From Rickettsiales bacterium (GTDB taxonomy: Bacteria > Pseudomonadota > Alphaproteobacteria > Rickettsiales > Anaplasmataceae), in NCBI GenBank assembly GCA_031266615.1, contig JAISAR010000052.1, positions 1 to 7,097 of the forward strand: a DNA stretch of 7,097 nt, read 5' to 3'. Both the position numbers and the translations under genes were made by a program. This document shows, piece after piece, positions 5,780 to 7,097 of this stretch (within the stretch, counting starts at the first letter, position 1; each line of letters begins with the position of its first letter). The notes below the pieces were generated by a model. That model searched no databases. It had not been told where the DNA came from and was given only the letters and a program-made list of their open reading frames with translations.

Positions 5780-6856
5780 ATGAGTTTTTTTCAGAAATTA
5801 ACTAGAAAATTTTGTAACATTTTCACTTTCAAAGGTTTATTTGCTAGCGATATTGCTATAGATCTTGGCACTGCGAACACTTTAGTTTATCAAAAAAATC
5901 AAGGAATAGTGCTTGATGAGCCTTCAGTTGTAGCAAGGATAAAGGAAAAAGGAAGCTATGTCCCTTACGCCTTTGGCAAAAAAGCTAAAATGATGCTAGG
6001 AAAAACGCCTGGAGAAATAGAGGCAATCAGGCCATTAAAAGATGGGGTCATTGCTGATTTTAAAAGTGCGGAAGAGATGCTAAAGTATTTCATACGCAGT
6101 GCAAATACAAAACTCACTGTTAATAAGCCTAACATTATCATATGTGTTCCATCTGGGTCCACTCCAGTTGAAAGGCGTGCTATACAAGATGCAGCAGAAA
6201 GTGCTGGTGCAAATGAAGTATTTTTGATTGAAGAGCCAATGGCTGCAGCAATTGGTGCTGGACTTCCGGTTACCGAACCTGAGGGTTCCATGGTTGTTGA
6301 TATAGGAGGGGGCACAACCGAAGTTGCAATTATTTCTTTAGGAGGGATTGTTTATTCACGGTCTGCCAGAGTAGGTGGCGATATTATGGATGAAGCAATA
6401 AAATCATACATTCGTGAAAACCATAAGTTATTGATTGGTGAAACAACAGCTGAAAAAATTAAGAAAAGCGTAGGTTCGGCTAGCCTGCCGGGTGAAAATA
6501 ATAAAGAGGGGATGATGGTTAAAGGCAGGGACTTGGTGAGCGGTATGCCAAAAGAAATGCTTTTATCAGAATATCAGGTTGCAGAAAGTTTAATAGAGCC
6601 TGTGCATCAAATAATTTCTGCTATTAAGACAGCATTAGAGAGTACTCCTCCTGAACTTTCCTCTGACATAGTCGATAAAGGGATAGTTTTGTCTGGTGGT
6701 GGTGGATTATTACGCAATTTAGGCAAAGTTATTAGTGAAACAACAAAACTGCCAGTACGTGTGGCAGATGACCCGCTTTGCTGCGTTGCTCTAGGTAGTG
6801 GCAAAGTGCTTGAAAATATGGATTATTTCAGCCATGTTTTATTTAAGCAAGATTAA
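5780..6856 (+). CDS. mreB: Rod shape-determining actin-like protein MreB
   Basis: MreB is the bacterial actin homologue that polymerises under the inner membrane and directs cell-wall synthesis. The 358-residue product has the actin-fold nucleotide motifs: phosphate-1 IDLGTANTL (residues 27-35), the VPSG...ERRAI segment (123-135), EEPMAAAIGAGLP (151-163), phosphate-2 VVDIGGGTTEVA (172-183) and the adenosine motif GIVLSGGGGLL (301-311). The N-terminus is about a dozen residues longer than E. coli MreB and alternates Phe/Leu with Lys/Arg, consistent with an amphipathic membrane-binding segment. An in-frame TTG at 5774 would add two residues (M-Y); I prefer the ATG at 5780. The gene follows the M32 homologue by 20 bases and probably shares its promoter. 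mreC, the common partner downstream, is not in the 241 bases that follow; the right inverted repeat starts there instead. No terminator is evident. Confidence 0.97.
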   Translation: MSFFQKLTRKFCNIFTFKGLFASDIAIDLGTANTLVYQKNQGIVLDEPSVVARIKEKGSYVPYAFGKKAKMMLGKTPGEIEAIRPLKDGVIADFKSAEEMLKYFIRSANTKLTVNKPNIIICVPSGSTPVERRAIQDAAESAGANEVFLIEEPMAAAIGAGLPVTEPEGSMVVDIGGGTTEVAIISLGGIVYSRSARVGGDIMDEAIKSYIRENHKLLIGETTAEKIKKSVGSASLPGENNKEGMMVKGRDLVSGMPKEMLLSEYQVAESLIEPVHQIISAIKTALESTPPELSSDIVDKGIVLSGGGGLLRNLGKVISETTKLPVRVADDPLCCVALGSGKVLENMDYFSHVLFKQD

Positions 6857-6989
6857 TTATGATGACTGTCTTAAGGTAGTTCATTTTATAGCAAACTCTA
6901 TCTCAAGCACGGAGATGTCATCCAAGTAGCGTAACACACAACTGCATGAACATTGTGATTTTGTAGCTCACAGAAACGAAAAAAACTAC

Positions 6990-7018
6990 TTGACAAATCT
7001 CACCAACCCCCTTATAAT
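6990..7018 (+). promoter_or_regulatory. Consensus sigma-70 promoter in right repeat, pointing outward (rightward)
   Basis: TTGACA (6990-6995), a 17-base spacer (6996-7012) and TATAAT (7013-7018) are exact consensus on the plus strand. Transcription would begin near 7025 and run off the right edge of the window. The sequence is identical to the left copy. The target gene or RNA is outside the window. Confidence 0.75.
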
Positions 7019-7019
7019 G

Positions 7020-7048
7020 AGACTGAAGCTATTATTTATCTTCAGTCT
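7020..7048 (+). promoter_or_regulatory. Perfect 9-base dyad at the predicted transcription start, right repeat
   Basis: AGACTGAAG (7020-7028) and CTTCAGTCT (7040-7048) are exact inverted repeats around an 11-base AT-rich centre, immediately after the TATAAT box. Half-sites are 20 bases apart centre to centre, about two helical turns, which would suit a dimeric repressor operator. The same bases could form a hairpin near the RNA 5' end, but the likely start site falls inside the first arm, so the stem might be partial in RNA. Confidence 0.5.
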
Positions 7049-7097
7049 GTGCAGATTAAATGACAAAAAAACTTAGCATATTTGGCGTCTCATGTTT

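Larger units (their letters stand above)
6973..7097 (+). repeat. Right copy of the long inverted repeat (runs to the window edge)
   Basis: This is the inverted partner of 66-186. The core 6973-7060 begins with GAAACGAAAAAAACTAC and ends at ATTAAA, then a diverged stretch, then TTTGGCGTCTCATGTTT at the window end. Similarity may continue outside the window. It starts 116 bases after the mreB stop and reads in the same direction as mreB, as the left copy does relative to ftsH. Confidence 0.93.

Noticed and set aside
5965..6315. 116-residue minus-strand open frame inside mreB
   Set aside because: Antisense to conserved MreB motifs; the composition mirrors the opposite strand and there is no promoter or ribosome site.
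6607..6804. 65-residue minus-strand open frame inside mreB
   Set aside because: Antisense to the MreB adenosine motif; no independent evidence of coding.
7060..7097. ATG-initiated frame (MTKKLSIFGVSC...) about 35 bases after the predicted start of the right repeat promoter
   Set aside because: Only 12 codons are visible before the window edge, there is no good ribosome site, and the left repeat has ACG at the same place. It could be a real gene start, but the sequence here cannot support it.
66..7097. Composite transposon or insertion-sequence ends
   Set aside because: The inverted repeats enclose only housekeeping-type genes with no transposase or integrase, and no target-site duplication can be assessed because the right copy reaches the window edge.
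1..7097. CRISPR array, tRNA or rRNA gene
   Set aside because: No regularly spaced direct repeats, and no cloverleaf or rRNA-like sequence, seen on reading the intergenic regions on both strands.

Overview
The window is AT-rich and looks like a chromosomal segment of an obligate intracellular alphaproteobacterium of the Anaplasmataceae, most likely Wolbachia. This rests on the protein sequences as I recognise them (Pal, FtsH, TilS, MreB), the lean gene content, and short intergenic palindromes built on an ATCCCAGTG / CACTGGGAT pair, a style I associate with Wolbachia. No strain can be named from the sequence alone.

Five genes lie in two divergent groups. On the minus strand, reading leftward from about 4057, are pal (outer-membrane lipoprotein), tilS (tRNA-Ile lysidine synthetase) and ftsH (membrane AAA protease). 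The last two are 12 bases apart and are probably co-transcribed. This is the order known in other alphaproteobacteria (tol-pal-cpoB/ybgF-tilS-ftsH), but the cpoB gene expected between pal and tilS is missing and only about 198 non-coding bases remain. On the plus strand, reading rightward from 4332, are a full-length M32-family carboxypeptidase homologue that has lost its catalytic HExxH centre, and mreB (actin-like shape protein), 20 bases apart. The 274-base divergent spacer (4058-4331) holds a fair promoter for the M32-mreB pair, a weaker candidate for pal, and an imperfect hairpin. There is no gene-free stretch longer than about 300 bases.

The whole block is bracketed by a long inverted repeat: 66-186 on the left and 6973-7097 (window edge) on the right, with 87 of 88 bases identical in the core. 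Each copy carries an exact consensus sigma-70 promoter (TTGACA, 17-base spacer, TATAAT) pointing outward, with a 9-base dyad at the expected transcription start. On the left, a weak terminator-like hairpin lies about 110 bases downstream of that start, so a small RNA of roughly 130 bases is possible.

Functionally, Pal and MreB belong to envelope and cell-wall organisation, FtsH to membrane-protein quality control, and TilS to decoding of AUA codons. The two most notable observations are the M32 pseudoenzyme and the promoter-bearing inverted repeat.
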